Shown: piece after piece, positions 16,680 through 25,484 of the stretch
Layout: every line of letters starts with the position of its first letter
How positions within the stretch are numbered: the first letter of the stretch is position 1
Assembly (NCBI RefSeq): GCF_937898475.1
Contig: NZ_CALEJS010000016.1
Span: forward strand, 1 to 64,000
From: an uncultured Chitinophaga sp.
GTDB lineage: Bacteria; Bacteroidota; Bacteroidia; Chitinophagales; Chitinophagaceae
Direction: 5' to 3'
DNA: 64,000 bases
Made by a program: the position numbers and the translations under genes
Notes under the pieces: model-generated
The model's input: only the letters and a program-made list of their open reading frames with translations
What the model was told of the DNA's origin: nothing
The model's database searches: none

Positions 16680-18668
16680 TTATTTTTTTACTATTAGCCC
16701 CTCCTGCGAAGGGTCGTTTAAAACCGACTGTAAAACAGCCTCAACAATATCCTGCACGTCCTGTTTAATGATGGCATAATTGTCCATTATATCCTTACGG
16801 GTTACCGCTTTAACTATCGGAACGGGCAGATAGGTTTCTTTTTCAATTTTCAAGGCACTGTTATCAACCTTCACATGAGCATGAAACCGTTTCAATTCAA
16901 TGGGCTGATCGGGTGTATCGGCAGTGATGCCTACAAACTCCCCCGAAGAAAGATTGGAAATCGTACTCACGGGCACGGCCATTTCCAGTTGTTTACTTCT
17001 GGAAATAGACGTGTCACCGCTGTTGATAGAAATGCTTTCACGGTCTTGCATTGTTTTACCGAGCCTTTCGGAAACTTGCTTTGCAAGTTCTCCGCTGGTC
17101 TGCCCGATCATAATATTTCCGCAAATATTTAGCACTACATCTGCCCACTCTTTGCCATATTGCAAACGCAATTGATGATCCGATTGCATTGCCAAGATGG
17201 TAGATATAAGGTGGCTCCTTGCACTTGCGATTTGTGTTGAGAGTTCCAAAAATGTCAGGGTGGGAAATTCATCCAGTATCACCGCCGATTTGATTTTGCC
17301 CGGTTGGTTCATGATCTTACTGATACGGGTCATGAAAAGGCTTAATAGTGGCCCATACACTTCTTGCTTCTGCGGATTATTTGCTAAACAAAGAATCTTC
17401 GGGGATGCCGGGTTATTAATGTCCAAAGTGAAATCATTACCACTAAGCAGATAGTAGATCGTAGGCGAGGAAAGTCTTGCAAGACCGATCTTTGCTGCGT
17501 CTAACTGACCTTCGAGTTGTTCCATCGTATTTTCAACGAATGCAGAAATGAAGGGTGAAATGAAGGCGGAAATTTCCGGCTCCGTTTGAAGCACCGTAAA
17601 GAGCTTATCCATTTTGACCTGCATAAACTCAATTATGTGGGGCAATGTGCAATACCGTCCATCCTCATACTTCCGCAAAAACCAAATGACTGATATAGTA
17701 AAATTGATTGCCGATTCGACAAAAAAATCCCCTTGCTTACGCAACCAGCTTTTGTTGGTTCCTAGCATTAGGATTCGCGCTGCCTCAACAGCATCGGATA
17801 TGTCGTGCATCATTTCCGGATAGAGTGGATTACACCGGTTGCTGTGTGGTAGGTCGTCAAAATTTATTACATGAAATGAGGGCTTGCGCGGATAGTTCTT
17901 TCGATTCTTTAGATAGTGATTGTACGCTATGATTGTTAAATCGGGGTACTTAAAATCATATAAAACCATTGCATGATTCTTAGCCAGTAGTTGGCGGATT
18001 GCTGGCTCAATAAGGTATCTGGATTTTCCAGCTCCGGGCGAGGCCACGCAGAGCAGGCCACGAGCTGGCGATACATAATTCAGCCATGAATCCCGCTTCG
18101 CACCTTTGTAGAAATAGTATGCGGGAAGGTTTATTGAAAATTCATTCTCTAGTAGTTTCTCCTGCTGCGGGAACGTTTCGTTTTCTTTATTGAATATATC
18201 GCCGCTCAGTCTTTTTTTTAAAGACCTGGCTATTATACTACCGCCAGTAATAAGGAGTACGAATGCGAGTGCGTTTAATAGAATGTAGGTTGCTGCAACA
18301 GCCTGCGCGGGCAGTCCGTCTACCAATAAAATCAAACCACTTACAAAGTAAATAATGAGGCCGGAGAATAGCAGTGCAACGCCTGCACGCGCATCTGCTT
18401 TTTCATCCTTTCTGCCCCGCACTCCAAGCAACGAAATAAATAATAATAGGAGTGCAATTATTTTACTTTTAAAGTACCCTGTTAATAGACCGGTTTTGAC
18501 GATATTTTTTAATAGCTGGTCGGATATATTGCTAGTCCATCCGATTTGCTTAAAAGCATAGTAGCAATTGTAATAGCAATGAAGAAGTAGAATAACTATT
18601 GCTATCATTCTTGTGAGGTCAATGATCTTCTTCAACCCCTGTTCGTTCTCACCTGTTCGCATTGACAT
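16680..18668 (-). CDS. mobC: Type IV coupling protein MobC (VirD4/TraG family)
   Basis: The 662-residue product starts with a YWFCY-type membrane region (LLHCYYNCYYAF and further helices to about residue 140). It has Walker A in ASPGAGKSRYLIEP near residue 208, Walker B in AVILDEFPT near 460, and an all-alpha domain. Coupling proteins dock the relaxase-DNA complex at the inner membrane and drive DNA transfer by ATP hydrolysis. It is the last gene of the leftward mob operon, after mobA, mobB and the PAPS-reductase-like gene. In the CTnDOT family the equivalent gene is mobC. Confidence 0.92.
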   Translation of the reverse strand: MSMRTGENEQGLKKIIDLTRMIAIVILLLHCYYNCYYAFKQIGWTSNISDQLLKNIVKTGLLTGYFKSKIIALLLLFISLLGVRGRKDEKADARAGVALLFSGLIIYFVSGLILLVDGLPAQAVAATYILLNALAFVLLITGGSIIARSLKKRLSGDIFNKENETFPQQEKLLENEFSINLPAYYFYKGAKRDSWLNYVSPARGLLCVASPGAGKSRYLIEPAIRQLLAKNHAMVLYDFKYPDLTIIAYNHYLKNRKNYPRKPSFHVINFDDLPHSNRCNPLYPEMMHDISDAVEAARILMLGTNKSWLRKQGDFFVESAINFTISVIWFLRKYEDGRYCTLPHIIEFMQVKMDKLFTVLQTEPEISAFISPFISAFVENTMEQLEGQLDAAKIGLARLSSPTIYYLLSGNDFTLDINNPASPKILCLANNPQKQEVYGPLLSLFMTRISKIMNQPGKIKSAVILDEFPTLTFLELSTQIASARSHLISTILAMQSDHQLRLQYGKEWADVVLNICGNIMIGQTSGELAKQVSERLGKTMQDRESISINSGDTSISRSKQLEMAVPVSTISNLSSGEFVGITADTPDQPIELKRFHAHVKVDNSALKIEKETYLPVPIVKAVTRKDIMDNYAIIKQDVQDIVEAVLQSVLNDPSQEGLIVKK

Positions 18669-18695
18669 AACACAAAATTTGAAAGTAAAGAGTAT

Positions 18696-19604
18696 CTATC
18701 GGCAATCCGAGAATACCTCGCAGCTAGTGCCACCTACGGCATCTATGTCGTCGGTATCATCGAATGATAGTGTTGCTTGCTTTGTATATGCCCTGCTCTC
18801 ATCCCTGATGATGGGGTTGGCAGATTGGGCCATTTGTAGAATCTCTTTGGCCGATAAGTGATTCCTGAAAAATGTAATTGGAAAGGGAATTGACTTGCCA
18901 TCCTGCAATAGTTTCGCGGATCGGCTATCCGGTATAAAGTTCCCATACAGTTCCTCCATACGCTGAGGAAAGTCAAAAGCAAAAGGGGTATCTTTTGCTA
19001 TACGCAGCAGCTTTCTTTTTGATTTTTTCCAGCACCATTTGCAGTTTCCTTCATAGCCTTTCAGGTTCAATCTAAACGGCATCTTTGACCAATACAGGTT
19101 AACATCGGGCTTCATGATGCCTGGAAGGAAAGTTTTGGATATTAGAGGATAAATGAGCTTCTTCTTTTGAGCAAAAGGAGATATGCGATCAACTTCGTCT
19201 GAACGGATACCGATGGCGGTATAATATGGCTTGCCAAAACGGTTTTTTGAAAATGCAGATATAGGTACTTCCTTTAGTTCACGCGAACAATGCGGCAGTG
19301 CAATATTCGGAATCCCATATTTTCGGATTACTTTTTCAAACGGTTCTCCATGCCTGGAAGCAGTTTTAAAATCAACAGACCTATATTTTTCCTTGCATCC
19401 GGGTTCGCATTCTATCCAGTTCACGGCAAACCCGAAATAGTCGCTGCAATGTTGTACAAATTCCAGTGTTTCTTCTCTTTCCTCGCCGGTATTAGCGAAT
19501 ACAAAAAGCATTTCATAATCGTCGGTTCTATTCTGCCATAGCCACTGCGACATAAAAGCTGAAGTTTCGCCTCCACTAAACGACACGATCAATTTCTTCT
19601 TCAT
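18696..19604 (-). CDS. PP-loop protein of the PAPS-reductase family
   Basis: ATG 19604 (MKKKLIVSFSGG) is chosen over a TTG three codons earlier, giving 302 residues. The PP-loop SFSGGETS near residue 10 binds ATP in N-type ATP pyrophosphatases. Two cysteine sites follow: LPHCSRELKEVP near residue 107 and CKWCWKKSKRK near residue 189. This pattern is that of the phosphoadenosine phosphosulfate reductase-like proteins carried by phages and mobile elements, not of housekeeping CysH, and is more distantly related to DndC. It lies 12 bases after mobB and 27 before mobC, so it is cotranscribed with DNA-transfer genes. A nucleic-acid-modifying role is possible but inferred. Confidence 0.8.
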   Translation of the reverse strand: MKKKLIVSFSGGETSAFMSQWLWQNRTDDYEMLFVFANTGEEREETLEFVQHCSDYFGFAVNWIECEPGCKEKYRSVDFKTASRHGEPFEKVIRKYGIPNIALPHCSRELKEVPISAFSKNRFGKPYYTAIGIRSDEVDRISPFAQKKKLIYPLISKTFLPGIMKPDVNLYWSKMPFRLNLKGYEGNCKWCWKKSKRKLLRIAKDTPFAFDFPQRMEELYGNFIPDSRSAKLLQDGKSIPFPITFFRNHLSAKEILQMAQSANPIIRDESRAYTKQATLSFDDTDDIDAVGGTSCEVFSDCR

Positions 19605-19616
19605 ACGAAACAAGGT

Positions 19617-20867
19617 TTAATGAAACAATCTTTTCCTTTTTTTCTTTTTTCTTTCGTCAAATTCAGCCTGTGGTGACGTTTCCTTTTCAATGTCAAACAC
19701 TGATTCTACAGCACTTTTCACGGCATCCGATGGTGTTTGCTCATTCTTTTGAGAATTGGTTGTATGCTGTTTCATCATTGGCGCTTCTGGGCGCATCACG
19801 GGGATCTGCTGGATGCGTTGTTGCATTTGGTTCGAGCTGTAGGGTTTACCGAGATCAGAACCATTAAAAACTGATTGCGTTTTATGATCAACGTAGGTTA
19901 AACCGTAAACAATGCCATCCGCGTTTTGCCGTACCACAAGCGAAATCCTTTCCTTCTGTAAGTAGTTTTGTAATTCTGTTAAGGTGATGCGTCCTTTTGT
20001 TGCGATGATGTAGTCCACAGCATTGCGAACCCGCTGCATATGCGGGCGGCGTTGTACCTGATTTTTCACGAAGTTTTTCTCTAAATTTTTAAGAGTTGGT
20101 TTGTTATAGATGTGACTGGCAGGTATCGGGACACCAACCTTTTGGCCGTTCGCACCAAGCACTCTGTAGACCAGTCCGCCGGACTTATAGATGCGGGATT
20201 CCTTGTTGCCCTGGTCAGCAACAATATTGTATTGTCGGAGAACAGCATTTAACTCTGGCAATGAGGTGTATTTGTACTTCGGTAACACCGTGTCGAGTAC
20301 ATTTGCGATGGCCCGTTTGGTACCGGAGGCAGCATTCTTTCCATATAAAAATTTCTCAGCGTTAACTGGCTTTACTTCATATACCTGTTGCCGCTGCTTA
20401 GAATCAGCACGAACTAGGTTAAAATCCTTTTCAATTTGTTTTCGGGCTTTTTCAGACTGATTTTTTCCGATGTTGTGGAGTGCAATTCTTTTCCCGTTTC
20501 GTTTGATGTTGGTGGTAACGATGTGGATGTGGGGATGGCTTGCATCTTCATGCTTGTAAACGAGATATGGCTGATCTCCAAAGCCAATTTTTTGCAAGTA
20601 TGAATCGGCTATCCGTTGAAGGGTTTCGTCGTCCAGTTTCTCTGATGGATCAAAGTTCAACGAGATATGAACGCTGTTCACTTTTGTGCGCTCATTGCGG
20701 GCAGCTAAGTTCTGAAGTGTTCCCAATTTATCGTTAATGCCGAGCTGTTGGGTGTCCTTTGCAAAATTTCTGGAATGGATAAGCACAGCGGTGGACTGCC
20801 GCACCTTATTTTCATTATAGTGCAGCGCATTTCTCAGGGATTTACTAGCGTTTACTCTTGCAACCAT
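19617..20867 (-). CDS. mobB: Relaxase MobB
   Basis: The 416-residue product has the relaxase/mobilisation nuclease domain at the N-terminus. The metal-binding histidines are H111, H113 and H115 in SHPHIHIVTTN, and a likely nicking tyrosine is Y17 in ALHYNENK. The C-terminal third is basic and ends in KKKKRKRLFH. It would nick oriT and lead the strand into the recipient. The start overlaps the end of mobA by 16 bases, showing translational coupling. The name follows CTnDOT-type elements. Confidence 0.93.
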   Translation of the reverse strand: MVARVNASKSLRNALHYNENKVRQSTAVLIHSRNFAKDTQQLGINDKLGTLQNLAARNERTKVNSVHISLNFDPSEKLDDETLQRIADSYLQKIGFGDQPYLVYKHEDASHPHIHIVTTNIKRNGKRIALHNIGKNQSEKARKQIEKDFNLVRADSKQRQQVYEVKPVNAEKFLYGKNAASGTKRAIANVLDTVLPKYKYTSLPELNAVLRQYNIVADQGNKESRIYKSGGLVYRVLGANGQKVGVPIPASHIYNKPTLKNLEKNFVKNQVQRRPHMQRVRNAVDYIIATKGRITLTELQNYLQKERISLVVRQNADGIVYGLTYVDHKTQSVFNGSDLGKPYSSNQMQQRIQQIPVMRPEAPMMKQHTTNSQKNEQTPSDAVKSAVESVFDIEKETSPQAEFDERKKKKRKRLFH

Positions 20868-21244
20868 TTTTCGCTGATTTGAGAAATTTTGTCTTTGATT
20901 TCAGTTACTTTTTCATGCAATGCTTTACGGCCAATTTCATTGAGCGATAACCATCCGGAGAGGTCAGATTTGTCGTTGAGCATGTGCAGTTTTTTGACAA
21001 CCTGGTTGTAGTTATTGGCGATGGCATTCAACTCATCTTTGAGCAGGATCAGGACTGCCATTAGGTCATCGATGGATTGATTTCTGTGATACATTTTTAT
21101 CGGTTTATCCAATAGGATTTTCCGAATATGCTCGCTGAGTTTCTGACTGGAAGAAGTGGTGAATTGCTTGAATAGCTTTTGGTATTCTTCCGGGGTAAGC
21201 CGAACATGGAGATGCTTGTCACGATTGATTTTTTGCCCTTTCAT
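20852..21244 (-). CDS. mobA: Relaxosome accessory protein MobA
   Basis: ATG 21244 (MKGQKINRDKHL) gives 130 residues; the longer frame runs into the candidate oriT and is rejected. The N-terminus looks like a ribbon-helix-helix DNA-binding fold (KHLHVRLTPEEYQKLFKQF), and the C-terminal half is helical (IDDLMAVLILLKDELNAIANNYNQVVKKL), typical of MobA/MobC-type mobilisation proteins that help the relaxase bind oriT. It is the first gene of the mob operon. Confidence 0.85.
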   Translation of the reverse strand: MKGQKINRDKHLHVRLTPEEYQKLFKQFTTSSSQKLSEHIRKILLDKPIKMYHRNQSIDDLMAVLILLKDELNAIANNYNQVVKKLHMLNDKSDLSGWLSLNEIGRKALHEKVTEIKDKISQISEKWLQE

Positions 21245-21280
21245 TTGATAAAATTTTAATGGCTTAAAATGGATCTTTTG

Positions 21281-21510
21281 TCGCCTGTGGCGATTTCCGG
21301 CCCCGACTTCGGAGGAAGGCCGGCCAGATTCGGTTGAGGCTTGTGCCACAACCGTACATCTGGCCGATCATGGCGCAGCAGATGATCTCAGATTTTGTCA
21401 TGGTGAACAAAATGGATATGCAGCGCTGGATGCTGTAATCGCAGATGTCAGTCATGGCCCGAAGCCCTGGAGAGCAGGAAGCCTGTGCCCGGATAGGCTA
21501 CGGGCTTCGG
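21281..21510. other. Candidate origin of transfer (oriT)
   Basis: This non-coding stretch directly upstream of mobA holds several dyads. TCGCC/GGCGA pair at 21281-21293. CGGCCAGAT (21321-21329) pairs with ATCTGGCCG (21358-21366), with CGGTTG (21331-21336) and CAACCG (21349-21354) nested inside. CCGAAGCCC (21459-21467) pairs with GGGCTTCGG (21502-21510), the last reaching into the primase 3' end. In CTnDOT-like elements oriT also lies next to the mob genes. The nick site cannot be given. Confidence 0.6.
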
Positions 21511-22391
21511 CGTTGTTGTTGTTGGTGCTGGTGCTGCTGTTGTGGACGATTGTTCAGCATCCATTCGTTGAGGTCTTTTGATGGCGCATACAACTTGCGT
21601 TCATCGCTGAACTTATGGCAGTTTATGGCTAATGCCTGCTTGGTAAACTTGTCGCCGGACTTATCGTTGTCGAGGTATAATTTGACACGATCATGGGCTG
21701 TCATGCGGGAAATATTATTGTCGAAAAAAGAGAGAGAATTAAGCACCAAAAAATTACTTGCTGGCTGCTGTTTATTGCGTTTGATCGCTTGGTGCGAAAG
21801 GAAGTTAAAGAAGCCCTCAAATACCGCGAGTTCACGAGATTTATTATCTATAAAAGTGGAAGTTTTGGGCGAACTGCTGGCTTTGATATACTTATTGCGA
21901 AGCTCATAACCACCTGCATCATTCTTGAAGCCGAGGGCGTAATAGTTTTTGCCTTTGAGGTTGTAATGAACCTCCTTCAAATAGCGTTCTGCTGTATCTA
22001 GTGGAATACCACGCTGTCGCACATACTGAATCAGAGGAATTGAGGTTATGGGCTTTACCCGGCTGATGCTAATCTCGCCGTCTGCCCGGCTGGAAGAATC
22101 CTGCTGCGCGGAAGGTCTGAACATTGGTGTATTCACGTCCAGTTTTTGCAGAAAATCCTTCACAGAACATTTGTGAAACTGGATGCCAAAATCTATCAGA
22201 TTGCCGCTGTCACCGCTTCCCCAATCCTTCCATTTGTTCATCTTGCGATTGATCTTGAAGGAGGGCGTTTTTTCCTCTGGACGCAATGGAGAGATATACC
22301 AGTAATGAGGTTCGTTGATCGTCTTCGGCTGGAAACCAATTTTGGTAAGATAATCCACCATGTCCAGCTCTTTAGCTTGCTCTATTGTCAT
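21498..22391 (-). CDS. Toprim-domain primase
   Basis: The 297-residue product resembles the short DnaG-like primases of Bacteroidota ICEs. The N-terminus matches a CHC2-type fold but its zinc ligands are not conserved (HYWYISPLRPEEKTPSFKI). The Toprim acidic residues are in LAVFEGFFNFLS near residue 190 and in VKLYLDNDKSGDK near residue 243. The tail from about 280 is Gln/His-rich, encoded by a repetitive stretch at 21510-21546. It would prime replication of the transferred strand. It is the gene upstream of oriT and mobA. Confidence 0.85.
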   Translation of the reverse strand: MTIEQAKELDMVDYLTKIGFQPKTINEPHYWYISPLRPEEKTPSFKINRKMNKWKDWGSGDSGNLIDFGIQFHKCSVKDFLQKLDVNTPMFRPSAQQDSSSRADGEISISRVKPITSIPLIQYVRQRGIPLDTAERYLKEVHYNLKGKNYYALGFKNDAGGYELRNKYIKASSSPKTSTFIDNKSRELAVFEGFFNFLSHQAIKRNKQQPASNFLVLNSLSFFDNNISRMTAHDRVKLYLDNDKSGDKFTKQALAINCHKFSDERKLYAPSKDLNEWMLNNRPQQQHQHQQQQRRSP

Positions 22392-22504
22392 AACTCACAT
22401 TTTTCAATTCCACAAATCAATATTGCAGATACAAAAGTAGAGATGTGACACAGGCGAGAACATACCACTGCAAAGAAGGAAGTGGGTGAAGTATCAATGT
22501 GACG

Positions 22505-22834
22505 ATGGAAGCAAATATTTTTATGGAGAAAATATTTACTCACAAAAAACAAAAGCGTATGTTAAGTGCGAAAGATGTTGTTGTAGTTTTTGAAACATTA
22601 CTTGCAAGCCCTGGAATGGGCGATGCGGTGAAGGTGAGCGTTAACCAACCACGGAAGTTAATCTTGCTTCTGGTGAAGGTGATCGATTCCGGTTTAAAGA
22701 ACCGCGAAGATGGACTACTTGCCGGGATGGATGAAAGCACCGCAGATGCGATTAAAAGTATCTCAGATGAATTGCTTAAAAAAGCAGGTTTAACCGAACT
22801 AAACGAGAAAATTTCTTTGTTAACGCAGAAATGA
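22505..22834 (+). CDS. Hypothetical protein, 109 aa
   Basis: I do not recognise the family. ATG 22505 (MEANIFMEK) is preferred to a GTG two codons earlier. The product is helical, with a hydrophobic helix LILLLVKVIDSGL and the C-terminal DESTADAIKSISDELLKKAGL. It is divergent from the primase and followed after seven bases by another unknown in the same direction, so the two form a small operon. No signal peptide is present. Confidence 0.6.
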   Translation: MEANIFMEKIFTHKKQKRMLSAKDVVVVFETLLASPGMGDAVKVSVNQPRKLILLLVKVIDSGLKNREDGLLAGMDESTADAIKSISDELLKKAGLTELNEKISLLTQK

Positions 22835-22841
22835 TTGAGGT

Positions 22842-23183
22842 ATGGAAAACAATGTGCTGGCGTGGGGAAAAGCCTCGCAAATGGGGCTGCGTCCAAAGGA
22901 CTATCCGTATGAAAAGAAACTGGTTCCTACAGGAATGGTGGTTGCCCGATTAGATTTTAAAATTTGGGCAAAGAAGGTCATGGGGATAAATGGCTACTTC
23001 TCTCAGGAAGGAGGATTAAGATTTCAGTTAACTGTTTTCCTGAATAAGCGGTTGCGAAACTACAAGCTGAATAGTGAAGCCATAGACTTCGCCTTTTGCC
23101 CTGTTGATTGCCGATATGAATTGAAGATAGGGATAAGGAAAGACAGACCCTTTTTGGAGAGTATACGATGTTTGGAAGCATAG
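22842..23183 (+). CDS. Hypothetical protein, 113 aa
   Basis: The product is basic and mixed alpha/beta, with no signal peptide or known motif. The central segment (LDFKIWAKKVMGINGYF, then LRFQLTVFLNKRL) suggests alternating strands and helices. It follows the 109-aa gene by seven bases and converges on the leftward accessory genes. Function unknown. Confidence 0.6.
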   Translation: MENNVLAWGKASQMGLRPKDYPYEKKLVPTGMVVARLDFKIWAKKVMGINGYFSQEGGLRFQLTVFLNKRLRNYKLNSEAIDFAFCPVDCRYELKIGIRKDRPFLESIRCLEA

Positions 23184-23268
23184 ATTAATTTTCATTGGGC
23201 AGTGCGAAGCTGCCGCTGTGCGTCGCTGGTTAGCGATGTTGAAAAGCATGGCGGCAGCTTTTTCGCAT

Positions 23269-23562
23269 TTAATACAATCCTTTCTTCCACATATCGAAAA
23301 GCTCTTTTTCTGCATCTTCAATAGTGGAGAAAATCGGGTGCATATATTCTGTAAGTACTTGGTATTTCACTTCTCCTCTATGAGTGATTTCGATAAAGAA
23401 ATATCCATCGAGGTACACATGAAATGCGAGAACATCACCTTCTTCCATAAGATCAGGAGCGTAAGGGTATTGCTCAGGATCTGCGACTGCATCCTATGCC
23501 GTAACCCGGTTAGCTGACCGACAAAATACATTGTAGGCATTTTTTCTTTTACGTATTGACAT
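23269..23562 (-). pseudogene. Small gene with an in-frame amber codon, or a 59-aa protein
   Basis: One frame runs from ATG 23562 to TAA 23271 with a single TAG after 22 codons. The part after the stop looks like a real protein (PEQYPYAPDLMEEGDVLAFH, VYLDGYFFIEITHRGE). Either the gene is interrupted by one base change, or translation starts at ATG 23448 and gives 59 residues. It follows the direction of its left-going neighbours. No family is recognised. Confidence 0.5.
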
Positions 23563-23622
23563 AAGGTGTTTTTTTGGGAGTGAGAAAATGGCGGCGCCGG
23601 GAAGGACGCCGCAGGTGGGCAG

Positions 23623-24420
23623 TTATTTGTCGTCGTGTTCAGCCTGATAAAGTCCGGCTACCATGTAAGCATGATTTACCGCACTGTTGCTGATGAATTG
23701 TTGCCAGGCGTTACCCTCTGATCGGGAGAAGCGGAAACCACGCCCGCGGAGCCGCTTTCTTATTTCTTCACCGGGAATCTGAGGAAAGAATAATTGAACA
23801 CGGTTTGCCTCTGTATTAATCACGACGCGCACCCCGTTGATGGTTTTCTCAGAAGTTTTAACCTGTTCCATCGCTTCCAGTTGTTCAATGCGGTGCTTTA
23901 TTCGCCGGATATTGGCGTTGTTATTTTTGAGGGAGTAGTGAGCAAAGCCGATTGTATTCATACAATCCGGGGTTGTGATTTCCTGCCAGATTTTTTCCGA
24001 TGCGTGGGGCAGTTTCATAAATGCCTCCTTATTACCGGATTTTACGCATTTGTTTGCTTCCTTCATGAAGTTCTGCGCACTCTGCAAAGAAGCCAGTTTG
24101 TTCCTGAGTTTCACGAGCGCCTGCGGGTCGTCTGATGATATGGCATCGTTGGCCTCTATCGTATCGGCCTTGCTCTCATAATACGCTGCTTTGTCACTGG
24201 CTGCAAAAGCCTTTCCGTAGGTGTTGTGTATTTTCTCACGGTAATTACGATCTCTCTTTTCTGAGTGATGGCCCACAAGAATAGGCTGCCCCATTGGTAT
24301 GGCTGATGCCATGTTTTTAGCCTGATCATAAAGCTGGTTAGATTCCTTTTGCAATTTGACCGCTTTTTGTTTCGCATAATCGATGCGGTTTTGTTTTCGT
24401 TCTTCATAATTGTGTTTCAT
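23623..24420 (-). CDS. DUF3560 domain-containing protein
   Basis: ATG 24420 (MKHNYEER) gives 265 residues; an upstream in-frame ATG is less likely. The N-terminal part has the DUF3560 pattern NRIDYAKQKAVK then GQPILVGHHSEKRDRNY, with KAAYYESKAD. The C-terminal 70 residues form a second domain (GVRVVINTEANRVQLFFP, LRGRGFRFSRSEGNAWQQ) that looks like the small domain often found in ICE accessory proteins. DUF3560 proteins are common near ICE replication and anti-restriction genes, but no activity is established. It is cytosolic by sequence. Confidence 0.8.
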   Translation of the reverse strand: MKHNYEERKQNRIDYAKQKAVKLQKESNQLYDQAKNMASAIPMGQPILVGHHSEKRDRNYREKIHNTYGKAFAASDKAAYYESKADTIEANDAISSDDPQALVKLRNKLASLQSAQNFMKEANKCVKSGNKEAFMKLPHASEKIWQEITTPDCMNTIGFAHYSLKNNNANIRRIKHRIEQLEAMEQVKTSEKTINGVRVVINTEANRVQLFFPQIPGEEIRKRLRGRGFRFSRSEGNAWQQFISNSAVNHAYMVAGLYQAEHDDK

Positions 24421-24483
24421 AATGATGCGAGTTTGTAGCCTGCCCTCCATGTTGTCGAAGGGCAGACCGGTTAAAAAAATGTA

Positions 24484-24792
24484 TTAGGAAAGAAGTGTGT
24501 AAGCCGCGATTATCTTCTTACTCATGGCTTCGGCTTCAGTGAGCCGGTGTTGATTAGTATCAGGGTGCCACTGACGAATTAGTTGGCGGAATGCTTTCTT
24601 AATTTCTGCGGCGGACGCTCCCTGTTTTATTCCGAGTACCTCATGCGGAGTTTGTACAGCATCGTTAATTATTCGGGTTGCATCTTCCTTGCTCATACGT
24701 TGAGTAAAGGCATCCCGCCAGCTTTGAGGACTGCCGTAACCGCTGGCCGTGTCGTATGTTTTGTAACCATCGAGAAAACCTTTCTTTGCCAT
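24484..24792 (-). CDS. J-domain protein, C-terminal J domain
   Basis: The 102-residue product ends with a J domain (residues about 48-102: HEVLGIKQGASAAEIKKAF, then the diagnostic HPD in RQWHPDTNQH). J domains stimulate DnaK-type chaperones. There are no zinc or substrate-binding domains, so it is not a full DnaJ. It lies three bases after the SWIM gene. A second J-domain gene is found 1.2 kb upstream, an unusual pairing in one ICE operon. Confidence 0.85.
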   Translation of the reverse strand: MAKKGFLDGYKTYDTASGYGSPQSWRDAFTQRMSKEDATRIINDAVQTPHEVLGIKQGASAAEIKKAFRQLIRQWHPDTNQHRLTEAEAMSKKIIAAYTLLS

Positions 24793-24795
24793 AGC

Positions 24796-25038
24796 TTACT
24801 CGTTTATCAGGTTTACTTCATACGGTGTGCATTTGCCGGGTAGTCCGAGGACGGAAAGGTGTTTGCAGGTACGGTGCGCTTTCCATCCCGGACAGGAGCA
24901 GGCCCAATGCCTGCCCTTTTTGTTTTGTGAGATAACATAAAGACGGTTGGAGCTTTCGCTCTTTACGTTGAATCGGTGTTGCCATTGGTCATTGTCGGGC
25001 AATGCCATATCAGGCCGTACATAAATTGTCGGTTTCAT
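24796..25038 (-). CDS. Small SWIM zinc-finger-like protein
   Basis: The 80-residue product contains CSCPGWKAHRTCKHL, the CxCx(n)CxH pattern of SWIM zinc fingers, which bind DNA or protein. The rest is short and polar, with ISQNKKGRHWACSC leading into the motif. It is part of the leftward accessory run. A larger SWIM protein is encoded at 38222-39451. Confidence 0.75.
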   Translation of the reverse strand: MKPTIYVRPDMALPDNDQWQHRFNVKSESSNRLYVISQNKKGRHWACSCPGWKAHRTCKHLSVLGLPGKCTPYEVNLINE

Positions 25039-25060
25039 TTCGTTTGTATTTAAGCGTGAG

Positions 25061-25432
25061 TTAAAAAATGAGCTGATAGGCGAGTTTAAACTTCTCGTTA
25101 GTGGTCTTGTGTTCTACGTACTGTTGCAGGCAGTGACAGGTATATAAGGCTATCATGCCATCAAAAAGCTGATCTGCAAAAACCTTTGGAGATTTAGCTA
25201 ATTTTTTCCCGTACTGCGTAATGATTTGGCTAGTTTCAGCGGCGTAACTCAGCCATTGATCCGGGCCGATAATTGGATTTATTTTCCACTGTTTACGGAG
25301 TTCATCAGGAGCGGCAGTAATGCCATCAGAAAAAGATTTTGCGAAGTCAAGAAAGCCGGGGATTTCTTCGGGTAAAAGTTCGCAGATTAACTTCGCCTTG
25401 TGAACGTTGTACATTTGATTAAGTGCAGGCAT
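25061..25432 (-). CDS. Hypothetical protein, 123 aa
   Basis: The product is helical with no signal peptide. Visible segments include LICELLPEEIPGFLDFAKSF and ADQLFDGMIALYTCHCLQQY. I recognise no motif. It sits in the accessory run between the SWIM and DUF6908-like genes, and proteins of this sort recur in Bacteroidota ICEs. Confidence 0.6.
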   Translation of the reverse strand: MPALNQMYNVHKAKLICELLPEEIPGFLDFAKSFSDGITAAPDELRKQWKINPIIGPDQWLSYAAETSQIITQYGKKLAKSPKVFADQLFDGMIALYTCHCLQQYVEHKTTNEKFKLAYQLIF

Positions 25433-25484
25433 GTGATAAGATTTTAAAGTGAGAGAATGAGCGCAGATTGCTCCGCGCTGGTTA

